Counted from the first letter of the stretch, positions 47,969 through 60,523 are shown. The stretch: 64,000 nt of DNA from Phyto melanocephala (GCA_941918925.1 OW799235.1:20158701-20222700), one strand, 5' to 3'. Made by a program: numbers and translations. The notes: generated by a model not told the origin, from the sequence alone.

Positions 47969-48621
47969 TCTATATATATAAAAATCAATGTGTGTTTGTA
48001 TGTTTATATGTTTGTTTGCGCTTTATAGATGGTTAAACGGCTGGATCGATTTCCTTGAAATTTTCACAGAATCTTTCTGTATGTCTGGAAGGAACTATAG
48101 GCTATACTTTGGTTTGAAATTGTAAGTGGGCGGGGTGCCACGCCCCATTAAAGAATAAGTATTAAATATTATATATCACGAAAGCTAATGCAGCTAGAGT
48201 CTTCAAATTAAGTACGGTAAACTTTGACATCCACACGAACATTTGGGTAAAAAATGGGCGTACTTGCAATAGTAGGCGTGGCCACATGAATTAAATACTA
48301 AAATTCGTATATTTGGAAAACGATATCGATTAGAGTAGTAAAATTTTGCAAGAGCAACTTTGACACCCAAATGAACATTTAGGCAAGAAATGGGTGCATT
48401 ATCAATAGTGGGCGTGGCAACTACCATATGAATTAAATACTAAAATTCGTATATCTGGAAAACAATATCGATTAGAGTACTAAAATTTTGCAAAAGCAAC
48501 TTTGATATTCGAATAAACATTTATGGAAAAAATGGGTGCATTAACAATAGTGGGCGTGGCACCTGCCATATAAATTCAATACTAAAATTTGGGGTGGCGA
48601 AGCACACCGGGTATTAGCTAG
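47969..48621 (+). mobile_element. Non-autonomous Helitron-like element, 653 bp
   Basis: 5' end TCTATATATATAAAAATC preceded by A; 3' end GGGTATTAGCTAG followed by T. This fits Helitron rules (TC...CTAG inserted between A and T). A short stem GGTG/CACC lies 13 nt before the end. The interior has ~142-bp repeats containing AATAGTGGGCGTGGCA. No Rep/helicase coding. Confidence 0.75.
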
Positions 48622-50610
48622 TTTATTTATATAATTTAATCAACATAATAAAATTTACAGTTAAGCAATATTTTTTAATTTAATTACAAAAATAAAGAAA
48701 GATAAAAACAACATTAAACGTATGCATTTGAGTTTAGAAACCTTATCAGCTTTCCACTTGTTACAGCAACATTATCAGCCAATGTGAACATAGAACTTAT
48801 TTACCTCAGCACAGATTCTTTTAATTGGATCAAAGTTAATGTAGTTTGATCTATGAAATAGTACATATAACGGTTCATAAAATCTAAGCTGCCTATTAGG
48901 AACATTGATGCATATTTTACGTTGAAGATATGTAGAATCGATTTTACCTTGAATTAGATTCATGACAAATGCAATATTGGAAACAATTCCTCGGCTTTGT
49001 AACGTTGGGAGCGCAATGAGTAGTAAACGACTACGATATGACTTGTTTACATCAGACTTGTCAAAATTGTGATTTATATGTAATTCTAAATGTCTGTTAA
49101 AATTATGGTTTTCCTGTCAACTGCTGCTGACCGTTTTCTAGCTGCAGAGTTTTCTGCTAACAGCTGATGTCAGGTTGTTTTTCAGAACAAAATAGAGCAA
49201 GCTCCAGCTCAGCTGACTTTGCACATGAATTTTACAGAAGTAATGTTTTAAATATAGAGTGAAGAATGATCAAAGAATATGCACCTTTTATAGAAAGTGT
49301 TGTGTCGCATAATCCCTAAGATAAGACACTGGGTATACCCGAGAATACTATGACCAATTCTAACGTATTTCTCTATAGTGAAGTGGACATGCTTAAAGAG
49401 GTTAATATAAAACCTCTAAAAAATATCCAAAGAGAGTGTTGCATACTATAGAATTAGGACCACATCAACAATGCCTATCGATTACTAAGGTTATTAAGAG
49501 GCAACACTGATTCTGTTTTTGCTGGAATTTTCCATTGATTTGCATTTATCAACTGTCAAGTCAAAAAATAAGTAAACAATAAACAAACAAAAACAGTGAA
49601 TAAATTATATTACAAATATTTATTTTAAATAAATAAATAATAGTGTGTATATTTTTTTAAACACGGGTTAAAGGTTTAGTAAAAAGGAAATTTTTAGTTT
49701 AATTTTAATAGCCGCTGAACAGCATGATCAGCGAAATATGCTAAGATTTTTCTGTTGGTTTAAGACCCATAAATATTTATGTATATATTGTTATGAAAAT
49801 TACGAATTTTTTCTTAATAATCTATTAATTCTCGTGCCGTTTCAATATGTGATTATTTTTGACAGCTCTAGTGTAATACTTCTCAGAAAATATTGTTACA
49901 GAAACACTTTTTCACATCTTTCCAATAACTGTTGGAAAATGATTCAAATGACAGATAGTTCTTGCAAAGTAAAGCTACAGAAACACTGCTGTGTGAAAAG
50001 TAATTTTTCGTTTCAACATACATTGTTTTTCTTTAAAATTTCTCGTTTCATGTGAAAACCTTTTCTATGCGAGAATTACAGAAACGAGGTACTGGATTCA
50101 AAAATGCATTCCAAAAGGCTAGTGTTACATAACTAATTTTCTATGACAGAATCATTTTCACATTAAACTAATATAAATTTTATTAAAACCACTTTTCCGT
50201 TGAACCTCGTTTGATGTTGCGCATGCTTATTTGAGTTTTTTTTATATACTTATACTCGTATTTGTATTATTAACAACAAAAACTTTATTTTAGCATACAT
50301 AGTAGATGTTGTTTAATTTTAATGTACAACAATTGAAAAGTGTTTAAGACGCTTCCTTAGCATAGCTGAACAATAACAACAATAGCAATAGTACCTCTAT
50401 TACATGATAAAACAACAATATCTACAGAAGTAAATAGAAATTTATGAAGCGTTTTCTCGGTTGTTATTTGTTGTTGTTTCTATTGTTCAATGACACTGTT
50501 TTTCATCATCATTTTTGCCATGAACAAAGATTTATTACGAAAATTTCAGCCATTAACTTAAGTTTAAGGAAATTTTCTTTAATTTCATAATTCATATGGT
50601 TTTTCTAAAT
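48622..50610. other. Region upstream of artichoke; repeat at 49045-49215
   Basis: 49045-49215 is the partner of the repeat at 16360-16570. The 5' UTR exon(s) and promoter of the following gene must lie here or further upstream, but I cannot place them. Small frames, for example at 49738-50055, look like noise. Confidence 0.5.
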
Positions 50611-50626
50611 AAAATTTCCAGACAAA

Positions 50627-50674
50627 ATGCAGAGTTCTCAAAAGTATTTTATATGCCAAATGACTTACAGATAA
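50627..50674 (+). other. Upstream ORF (15 codons) before artichoke
   Basis: An ATG at 50627, just after a likely splice acceptor TTTCCAG (ending 50621), opens a 15-codon frame that stops at 50672-50674, 31 nt before the main ATG. It may dampen translation of the main frame if the mRNA includes it. Confidence 0.45.
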
Positions 50675-50705
50675 AGTCAGCAACAACAGCAGCAGATTTT
50701 CAGTT

Positions 50706-53700
50706 ATGAAAAGGAAACGTAGCTTACGTTCAACCCGGACCAGTAGTCTGTGGTTTGATTTTGTGTATAATTTTTTATTTTATTGTTGGATTTTAAGTTA
50801 TTTAATAGTTGACGCTAAGGCCGATATCGGCGAAATAGGTTGTCCACCATCCGAAGCCATACTGCCATGTCGCTGTTCTTTGAGGGGCAAGGAAGTACAA
50901 ATATGGTAAGTTTTAGTCAAGTTTTTTTTTTTTTGTTCAATATCAATGTAAAACTATGAGACAAAAAACGTTTAAAATTTATTAGAATATTAAGAGAATT
51001 GTTGCAAATAGAATTTCGAAGAATGTTAATTTTAAATCCTAACTTTTTTATAAGACTCAAAATCATTTGAAAGACTTACATAACTTGATTATTCCTAGAG
51101 TTAAAGTTTTAACACTTGAAGTTGCATAAATTTCAGTTAAAAATTATAATATTTCTATTTTAAATACTTATTTTTCAAGGTGCTCTCACAGCAATTTGCC
51201 CCAAATAATGGATGGCATCAAAGCAGTTGAACGCAACGTTAAGGGACCCATCGATGAGCTGGTGCTCGAAAACAATCAATTACCTGCCCTACCCGGACGT
51301 TTTTTTGGTTCTCTACAAATCGTACGATTGATGCTGCGCTATAACAGCATTGAACGAGTGTCAAATGGTTGGCTCAATGAATTAGAAAACTCATTAGTTG
51401 AAATTTACATAGTGGAGCCCCAGTTAAGAAGTATACCCGTCGAAAGTCTAAATGGCCTGATTAATATGGTGGCTATAACTATACAAAGTGATGAACTCAA
51501 GCATTTGCCAGATTTTTCGGGACTTTTGAGTTTGACCTATTTGAGTGTGCAAAGTAAATCGCTAACCGAATTGCAGCCTCATTGGTTTAGGCATTTGCCT
51601 AAACTGCAAAATATACATATAACGGGTGGGGAACATTTAAATCGCGTAGAAAGTGGACTATTTGATGGTCTAATATCATTGAAAAATTTGGATTTAAGTA
51701 GAAACGGTATTAATTGGATTCACTTGAGGGCATTGACAAGATTACCGAATTTGGTGAGTTTGAAATTGTCTTACAATCAAATCAGTGATGTTGGTATGAT
51801 TGGTCGTATAATCAAGGACTTGGAGAATTTAAAAAAGTTGCGCTTGGATCATAATATTATTAATATAATAGAGGACGGGTCATTTGTCGACCTGCCACAT
51901 TTAACTGAGTTGCATATGAATGACAATCGCGTTACCGAAATTGAGTACGGTGCTTTTCTGCGTACACCCATGTTAAAGACAATATACCTACATAACAATC
52001 ATATAAAGAGAATTCATCCAGAATCGTTTTTACAAGCCTCTGGTGGTGGAGTTGAAATGATGTATTTGTACAATAATGAGATAGAACAAGTGAGCGAGTT
52101 GAGATCTTTGTTGGAGGCTTTGCCGGCCTTAAAGTTTCTGGATATTAGTAATAATTTTCTGAGGGATATACACTTTGGAGCGTTGCGCGGCCACGGTACT
52201 TTGGAACAGCTGCATGTGAATAATAATCTTTTGCGAAACATCGAAAGAGATGCTTTGATGGCCATGCCTGCTTTAAGAGAGCTGCGTTTGAGAAATAACA
52301 GTTTGTCCCATGAACTGCCAATGCCATTTTGGAATTTGCCTGGCTTAAAGGGTTTGGATTTATCTTTGAATAAGTTCCGTTCTGTAGATTCATTTCTTTT
52401 GGCTGGTTTACCCTCTCTAAGGCGTTTGGATTTAAGTGAAAATGGTCTAACACAATTAGACCCCACAACTTTTATACATAATACCATGCTGGAAACTTTA
52501 AATATATCGGCCAATGAATTGGTGTTGCTGCATCCAGCCATTTTTCGTAATCTGGATCGTTTGTTCGAGGTGGACTGTAGTTTTAACCAATTGCTTGAAA
52601 TTATACCAGGTCTGCCGAAAATTGTGGAGAGAATTTCGGTGCGTGGTAATCTAATATCTAATCTGCCTCAACTGGCTAGTAAATCCTTAAATTTGCCAAA
52701 TTTAAGAATGTTGGACTTAAGTCTCAACCGCTTGGAACATTTGCCCAAATACGCCTTTCAGGGTACTGTACAATTAAGGGTTTTAAGCTTAGCCAATAAT
52801 CAATTAAGAACAATAGATGATACAGCATTCAGAGGAGCATATCGCTTAGAATTATTGCATCTACAAGAAAATCAATTAACTAATATAGATGAACGTTGCT
52901 TTTTACCTCTATCGGAGCTGAGGAATCTCAACATGCATGCCAACAAACTGGCAGTTGTAACCGATAATTTATTTTCAAATAATAGCAAATTAGAACAGTT
53001 AGATTTATCACACAATAATATACGATCTATAGCTCCATCAGCATTTGAGTCGCAAAAATCTTTAGAGTATTTAGATTTATCAGGCAATGTCTTAACGGAT
53101 ATGTCTGTATCTCTAGCACACTTAATGAATTTAAAGGATATTGACCTCAGCTACAATCAAATTTCTGCCATACACAGCGAAGTAGTTTCAGCGTGGCGAC
53201 AGGTAGTAGAAATACGCCTCTCTAACAATTTGATTGCTGAGCTCAAACACGGCACTTTTCGTAACTTGGTGAAATTGCAATACTTAGATTTGTCGAGTAA
53301 TGAAATTAGTGTTGTGGAACCGGGAGCTCTTAAAAATCTACCAGATCTTCAAGAATTTGTTTTGGCCGACAATAAGTTGTCCGAATTAAAGGATCATGTA
53401 TTTGAAGATTTGCCCAATTTGTTGGCTTCACATTTCCAATATAACAATCTTCGATTTATATCGACAGAAAGCTTTTTCAATTCACCTTCTATGGTTTTTT
53501 TAAATTTATCGAATAATCATTTTCGTAATATGGAAAATATTGGTTTGCGTACCATGCGCAATTTGGAAGTGTTGGATTTGTCGACTAACGGTGTTAAAAT
53601 GGTGTCGACAATGCCTTTAAAGTCTCTGAACTGGTTGGTGGAGTTAAAGATGGACAATAATGAAATATGTAAAATTCAGGTAGGGCACTTACATATACAT

Positions 53701-55925
53701 ATATGTAACATATTTATTTTTGAAAGTAATAATTAAATTTAAAATAATGTGTTTACTTTCAGGGTTCTCCATTCGAGACTATGCCTCGTTTGAGAGTGTT
53801 GTCCATGCGTAATAATCGTTTGCGAACAATTAAGGAAAAAACATTTCGAAATCTGAGAGGGAATATAGCCATTATAGATATGGATGGTAAGCTAAACAAC
53901 ACCTGCAATGATAAATATTCAAAACCAAATTATTTATCACCTTTCTTTTTAGGAAATCCCATAGATTGCTCTTGCGAAATGCAATGGTTATCGGTTTGGT
54001 TGCAGGAAACCAATTTTCCCCATCCTGGACCGAAATGTCAAGACGGCCGTCTTTTAAGATTGTCCCGCATAGACAAAAGCCTATGCAACAGTTATGCTGA
54101 CAATAATCCACGAAATAATGGAAATTATCCTGAAGGTGAAGGCTCAAATTATTTGCCGCTGCTAAATGAGCACGGTGATATATTTCAAAGAGACTTACAA
54201 GATGAATATAGCGAGGAATGCAGTGCCTATGAGACGCCAGTCGCTGAAAGGCCATTAGCTGGTGAAAGTGAATATTTTTATGATCAATATGTAGACTATC
54301 CACCAGCCAATGAGACCGTGACTTCTCAAAATCATGAGCACTCATCTTCAGGTTCACACATAGTATCTAGTAATACCGTGTTGAATCTGCAGAAAAAACC
54401 GATAATTTCTACTCCGATTAGCTCTAATATAGACTTAAACAATACTATTTTGAATACCAACTATTTTAAAAAGAAACCGGTTTCTCCTTATTCCTCATCA
54501 TCGCCATTTACCTTTTTCGGTTATCCCATACCGAGTTTGAGCTTAGGTAGATTTTTTGGAGCCAATCAACAAGGACGTAAAGATAGAGGTGAATATGGCA
54601 CAACTACTATAACCACTACAAGTGAAATGCCGGCTACACATCGTATGCATACTGGTTCGGGAAAAGTTCGCATGTATCAACCCAATAGTGCTGAATTTGA
54701 GAAATATCTTAAGGAAAAAGATGAAACAACTGCAGATTCTCAATTTCCTGATGCCAATGGCCGTAAAAGATTCATGGACGTTTCCTCAGACGAGACCTCG
54801 GCTAGTTCCGAAAATCCTTCGAGCGCATTTAAAACTGGCTTTAGACTACCAACTAGTGTAGAGAGAGGTGGTTTTAAACCTATAGTACCCCAAAATAATG
54901 GAGGCTTTATGCCTGTACACGATCCTTCAAAAAGAAAAGGTATAGTCGAGGTAGTGGCTTCATCTTCATCAAAAATCGATAAGACAAATCGTCTGAGTAT
55001 AAATGGTGAAAAATCATCAAACACCTTAGACCCTAAACATCCAGCAACAACTACTGCTGCTTTTATAACAGAAAACATTGAATCACACACATATTACGTC
55101 AGCGAATCATCAACAGAAGAGACTACAACTTATCGGCCAATAACGCGTAGCACCATTGTTACCACACGAAAACCTTCCACACCACTTAATAAACCTTTTC
55201 TCGCAACCACTACCACAGCTAGTACAACAACAACGACTACGACACCTACTACAACATCTAAAGACTCTTATGAATCCGGGCTGTACGATGATGATCTGGA
55301 AGCTCAATCGGTAGGCATGTTAAAACCACCACCTCTTATACAGACGACAACATCTGAAACCATTCTATTAATTCCACCACCCGAAGAACTTGTAGAACAA
55401 ATCAAAAGGCAATCCTGGATTCACACTACACCCAAACAAGATTCCCAAGAGGTCTATAACTATCTGACAACCATCACAACATCAAGTACTAGTACTACCA
55501 CAACCGCTACACCATATACTAACATTTTCACTACATCTAAATCAATTCCCCTGCCCTACCTGCCACGACCCGGTGGAGCAGCGCGGTCAACAATAATCAA
55601 AGTTTATACACCACAGACACTCAATCAGCACTTACCCACTGCTGAGGAATTCCAAAGCACAACGCCCACTTTTACTGGCAGATCATATCAAACCGAAGAA
55701 CCTCAATTGACGGCAAATGCTCAAAAACGCGATGAACCATTTATCAATCGTAAAGACGGCATGGACTGGTATTACGAGAGTTTTAAGAAATCTCGCAATA
55801 GTGGTGCAATAAAGCCTGTTTTTAGCGACACAAGTTCTCTGAGAAGTTTGGCAGTCAGAGAAAATTGTACATCCTTTTATCTAGTTATAATTTGTTTGAT
55901 TGTATGGAATTTACGAAACAATTAA
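50706..55925 (+). CDS. atk: Protein artichoke: secreted leucine-rich-repeat protein
   Basis: Four coding exons: 50706-50905, 51180-53679, 53763-53886, 53953-55925, all GT-AG with agreeing phases, giving about 1598 aa. Signal peptide: hydrophobic core at ~16-36, cleavage likely after AKA (39). LRR N-cap with C46, C55, C57, C68. More than 30 LRRs of ~24 aa fill residues ~75-930 (LxxLxLSxN pattern). LRR C-cap begins GNPIDCSCEMQW (942-953). Then comes a long, low-complexity Ser/Thr-rich tail with Thr runs at ~1358-1378, and a short hydrophobic C-terminus (FYLVIICLIVWNL). Drosophila artichoke (about 1535 aa by memory) is an extracellular matrix protein needed for normal cilia of chemosensory neurons. 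The match rests on architecture and recognised sequence, not a search; another insect LRR protein is less likely. The tail end could be a GPI signal or simple hydrophobic tail. Confidence 0.85.
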
Positions 55926-56004
55926 ATACAATATCGAGTATTAAAAATGTAGTTTTACAAAGTTAATTTATTAGTTTTAAGATTTTTAAATGTTTAATGA
56001 ATGA

Positions 56005-56010
56005 AATAAA
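56005..56010 (+). terminator. atk: Poly(A) signal of artichoke
   Basis: AATAAA lies 80 nt after the stop codon at 55923-55925, on the sense strand and in a plausible place. Confidence 0.6.
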
Positions 56011-56113
56011 AGGTATGTAAATATATATTCATATTTTTCCTAATGGAACATTTACTCATTAGGTAATCGCAGTTCAGAGAGAATTTTCTTGTTTTTGCTT
56101 TTTATATATAAAG

Positions 56114-56359
56114 CATGGTGTAATTACATAAGGTGATAGCGTAGAGAGTATTTTTTGTCTCTCTTTGACAATTCTTGGCACGGAAATTTCTTTTTTTATA
56201 TATGTGACAGCGCATAGAGAAAGGGACCTAAGGGTAAAAAACAATTTTCACTTTTTTTTTTTTTTATGTGGACAACATCTGAGCACCGAATGTCACATAT
56301 GGAGTTTGACAAACATTGGCACACAAAAAAATAATCAGCTGGGCTGGCACCGCCACCTG
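56114..56359 (+). mobile_element. P-like MITE, nested, right end truncated
   Basis: Left end CATGGTGTAATTACATAAGG as at 35984. It ends in GGCACCGCCACCTGA without the final CCCTG. It also carries an internal expansion (CACTTTTTTTTTTTTT near 56249). Sits within the outer element's left half. Confidence 0.65.
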
Positions 56360-56419
56360 ACTTTTGAAATAAATAGAAGAATAGAGAAATTTGTTTTTTA
56401 TTCATGAACTTTGACAGCT

Positions 56420-57167
56420 GAAGCTTAAAACAAGTAACAGTGCTATATTCGGCCGTGCGGAATCTTTTATACCCTTCACAACGTGTAGTCATGCAATAAC
56501 AATTGTTTGTATCACCATTCATCTCATAAAATACGTACATACATGTAAAACACAACATATAAAAAACATACCATTGTTAAATTATAAATTGAGTTTACGT
56601 ATGTATGTTTCTAAAAAAAACTACAAAAAAATAAAAAAATATATTAAAACCAAAAAAAAAAAATTAGAAAAAAAAATTTTTTAAAAAATGTTTTAAAACA
56701 ATTTAAAAAATATATATGTATATATATAAAAAAAAATAATAAAAATATAAAAAATATATAAAATAAAAAAATTAAATAAAAAAAATTTTTTTTTGGCTCA
56801 GCTGGGATTCGATGCCACGTTTACTCTAACCAGTATATATGTATGTATATAGTTTTTTGCTCATATCTCAGAAAGTTGTTGGGCGACTGTGCTGAATTTC
56901 AATAGCGATTCATTCCAGGATATTTCCAAGAGATTGATACCATACACAGATCTGAGGAACATATAGTTGATTCTAAAAGTTGATTTCAACCAACACACGT
57001 ACAGATGGACAGACGGTCAGGGATTAATCGCCTCCTTTATTGATAAGCTTTCAGAAAATGTATACTTTATGGGGTCGGAAATGAAAATTGTATAAATTAC
57101 AAACGGAATGACAAAGCTATATATACCCTTGTACACCACAGGTGAAAGGTATAAAAAGTCAAGAAAA
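56420..57167 (+). repeat. Hairpin-family repeat with tRNA-like segment
   Basis: Starts AAGTAACAGTGCTATATTC with TTCGGCCGTGCGGAA, then TTATACCCTTCACAACG; ends ACAAAGCTATATATACCC ... GGTGAAAGGTATAAAAA. At 56795-56845 the minus strand reads TATACTGGTTAGAG ... GGCATCGAATCCCAGCTGAG, resembling A and B boxes of a tRNA gene, followed by a long A/T-rich tail. Confidence 0.7.
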
Positions 57168-57215
57168 ACATAATCAGCTGACGAATCAAGTCTACCTGAT
57201 TAATAAATTTTCTTG

Positions 57216-58189
57216 ATTTTAACTCCTTTTTTCTTGCGAAATATGAAACTGATTCTTAATATGTATGTATTTATGTATTTAATAAACCTTTTCCATTTAT
57301 ATTGTTGTTTAAGGAAACTAAGTTATTAAATTGTCGGCATTTGTTAATTTAATAAGTTTTTTTTTTGTAATAAAATTTAAGAAATATCAATTATGCCACT
57401 CAATCTTCTTTTATACATACGTTTGTCTACTTTCAAATTTTTTCTTACAAATTAAAAATGTCCTCCAAAATCTAGTTGAATTTGACAGCTTGTGTTAAAA
57501 GATTATTGATAAGCAATGTAATATAACATTTATTGCTAGATATATGTTCTAATACATACTCATGCGATCCAAACGTTAATAATTACCAAACATATTGCTC
57601 GCTTGGCCGAGGGTAAACAATGCTTTACTGTTATCAAAAATGTATCGGAGAGAACATAATTCATTTGATATATTGTTAAATGAGAAAAAGAGATGTTAAA
57701 CAAGACAAAGGATAAAAGAAACAAAAAGCTGTAAAGTTAAACAACACAAATTAACTAACTGAACCATTACACTGTCAAATTAATGTCTAAATAAGATGGC
57801 TTCATAAATCTGATGTTTATCTTGTTAAGTTTTTTCTGCATTTCCTTTATTTATTCACCACTCCTTCATGGATATATTTTAAAGAAAACGATTATGATGG
57901 GCATATCTCGAATTTTTTTAAAACGCTTTTTTTACGTTTTCTGATAATTGGCTAAAAAAATAAAATAATTGGTAACATAAAAAAGACGAGAGTTACACTT
58001 TATTCTTGTAAGTTTTATTCGTTTTTTCTGAAAAGAAACAATAAATCAAGATTCGCCCTTTTTATATTTTTCTATAAATTTGTTAATAACAGCAATCGCT
58101 CTCTTTATACTAAAATATGTATCACCTTCTTTGTGTAACCTTGATTTGCTATTAAAATATTAAAAATTAAAATATTGACTAAATTTAGT
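57216..58189. other. AT-rich non-coding DNA
   Basis: No gene or clear element found. Confidence 0.5.
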
Positions 58190-58835
58190 CTTGCAATGAA
58201 AGAAGGCATTATAGTAGGCGTGGCAAAGTAGTTTCGGCTAAGAAATTCAACTTAGATATTTCAACATAGAGCCCTTTATTCTTCCAAAAAAAATTTATTC
58301 ATAGAGAAATGTTTGCATAATTTCAGAATCGTACATCTAATCTTGTCAGTTTAATAATGTTTTAAATTTATCGAAAAAGACCCTGTGCGGCAAAAATTTT
58401 CGTACATTTTGATCTATAACTTCATCGTTATGTATAAATTTAAGTAATTTTCAGGGATATTTTTTACTCAGGAAATATATCTTCAAAGTTTCATCGCCCT
58501 ACGTCAATGTATTTAGAAGGAAATTGTTTTTTTGAGATACTCTTGAATTACGGCCTATAACTGTCTTCCTAATATTCCGATTTAGGCCACTTACAAATAC
58601 AAAAAACATTGCGTATAAGAAATATTTTTGCAGAAATCGATTCCCTTACTTCTTCGGTTCGAGCTCTATCGTGCTTGCAACAGTAGTATGGACATATCTA
58701 AATCGTCATAAAATTAAACCAGGACTCAGAAAATATATATTTTATGGGATCTTACATGGATATTTCGATGTGTTACAAACGGAATGGCGAAATGAATATA
58801 CCTCCACAACATTTTTTTTATGGTGGGTATAAAAA
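58190..58835 (+). repeat. GTGGGCG/TCGGTTCGAGC repeat, plus copy
   Basis: Uninterrupted partner of 2040-4057. Contains AGTAGGCGTGGCAAAGTAGT, CTTAGATATTTCAACATA, GGAAATATATCTTCAAAG, TCGGTTCGAGCTCTATCGTG and the tail GGTGGGTATAAAAAG. Non-coding. Confidence 0.65.
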
Positions 58836-59026
58836 GAGACAACAAAGCTATGTTAACTCGGTGATTTTAGCACTGTTTTTGGTAATTTTTTAAAATTTTT
58901 ACACTAAAAATTATTAAGTCAGTGCAGGGCGGTTTCCTTTTTTCTTTGGTGACACCAAACACAAAATTTCAAATTAATTTTTTGAATTGAAATTATCGTA
59001 AATTACCCTTATAATATTTATCTATA

Positions 59027-59047
59027 TCTATATATATAAAAGTGAAA

Positions 59048-59078
<31 letters not shown>

Positions 59079-59902
59079 CTATAGACTCCGAAACTACAAA
59101 ACCGATCGGGCTCAAACTTTGGTAAGTTGTTGTACACATACCAGAGAGTGTTTATGGGTGAAAAAAGTGGGCGGAGCCACGCCCATAAAAAATTAAATAT
59201 CAGTTTTAGCTACTTGCACTTGACCGATGTTTCTGAAACTTTGCACACATATCGAGCTGTCATGACTAAATAATTTCGTGATAAGAAAAGTGGGCGGGGC
59301 CACGCCCCTAAAAAAATTTTAATTTTGAGGTACTTGCACTGGACCGATTTTTCTGAAACTTTGCACACATATTGAGCTGTCATGGGTTTATAATTTCGTG
59401 ATTGAAAAAGTGGGCGGGGCCACGCCCATAAAAAATTAGTTATCAGTTTTAGCTACTTGCACTGGACCGAATTTTCTCAAACTTTGCAAACATACTGAGC
59501 TATCATGACTTTACACTTTCGTCTTTAGAAAAGTGGGCAGTGCCACGCCCATTAAAAAATAGGTATCATTTTGAGGTTCTTGCACTGGACCGATTTTTCT
59601 GAAACTTTGCACACATATTGAGTTGTCATGACTATGCAGTTTCGTATTTAGAAAAGTGGGCAGTGCCACGCCCATAAAAAAAGGTATCATTTTGAGGTAC
59701 TTACACTGGACCGATTTTTCTGAAACTTTGCACACTTATTGAGCTGTCATGACTATATAGTTTCGTAATTAGAAAAGTGGGCAGTGCCACGCTCATAAAG
59801 AAAAAGTTATAGTTTTTAGCCTTGCACTTGATATTTGAATAAAATTTAGAATGCGATTAAAATTCATGAAGGGGCGTAGCAACGCGCGCCGGGATTGGCT
59901 AG
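59027..59902 (+). mobile_element. Helitron-like element, subtype A
   Basis: 5' TCTATATATATAAAAGTG preceded by A; 3' GGGATTGGCTAG followed by T. A possible stem GGCGT/GCGCC lies 12 nt before the end. The interior has six units of 120-123 bp, each with a near-palindrome like GGGCGGGGCCACGCCC (GCCACG at 59176, 59299, 59419, 59542, 59665, 59786). A (GT)n run follows the 5' end. No Rep/helicase coding. Confidence 0.8.
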
Positions 59903-60523
59903 TATGTATATAAAAGTGAAACTCTGTGTGTGTGTGTGTTAGCTATAGACTCCGAAACTGTAAAACCGATCGTACTCAAACTTTGGCAAGTGTTTGTACA
60001 ATTACCAGGGAGTGTTTATGGGTGGAAAAAAGTGGGCGGGGCCACGCCCATAAAAAATTAGTTATCATTTTTAGCTACTTGCACTGGACCGATTTTTCTG
60101 AAACTTTGCACACACATTGAGCTCTCATGACTTTACAATTTTGTGATTAGAAAAGTGGGCAGTGCCACGCCCATAAAAAATAAGTTATAATTTTTAGCTA
60201 CTTGCACTAGATCGGTTTTTCTAAAACTTTGCACACACATATTGAGCTGCCATGACTATATAATTTCTTGATTAGAAAAGTGGGCAGTATCACGCCCATA
60301 AAAAAATTATCACTTGATGCTACTTGATCTTTACCGATTTTTCTGAAACTTTGCACACATATTGAGCTGTCATGACTATACAGTTTCGTGATTAGAAAAG
60401 TGGGCAGTTCCACGCCATTAAAAAAGTTATAATTTTTAGCTTTTTGCACTTGATATTCAATTTTAATCCAGAATGCATTTTTATTCATTAACGGGCGTAG
60501 CAACGCGCGCCAGGCTTTTCTAG
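59903..60523 (+). mobile_element. Helitron-like element, subtype B, abutting the previous one
   Basis: Starts TATGTATATAAAAGTGAAAC directly after CTAG of the previous element, so its TC start is decayed. Ends CAGGCTTTTCTAG followed by T. Four ~120-bp GC-rich units inside. Confidence 0.75.

Larger units (their letters stand above)
56040..57215 (+). mobile_element. CAAGGCAT-family MITE carrying two nested repeats
   Basis: The outer element starts near 56045 (ACATTTACTCATTAGGTAATCGCAG) and ends near 57213 (GAATCAAGTCTACCTGATTAATAAA), with middle pieces at 56360-56430 (CTTTTGAAATAAAT ... GACAGCTGAAGC). It is split by a P-like MITE at 56114-56359 and by a hairpin-family element at about 56420-57167. 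Both inserts are non-coding. Confidence 0.7.

Noticed and set aside
52014..54357. Minus-strand frames of 71-175 aa inside artichoke
   Set aside because: Shadows of the long LRR exon; no splice or codon pattern supports an antisense gene.
56795..56850. A functional tRNA gene
   Set aside because: Only box-like pieces are present; box spacing is too short and no cloverleaf or acceptor stem can be formed.
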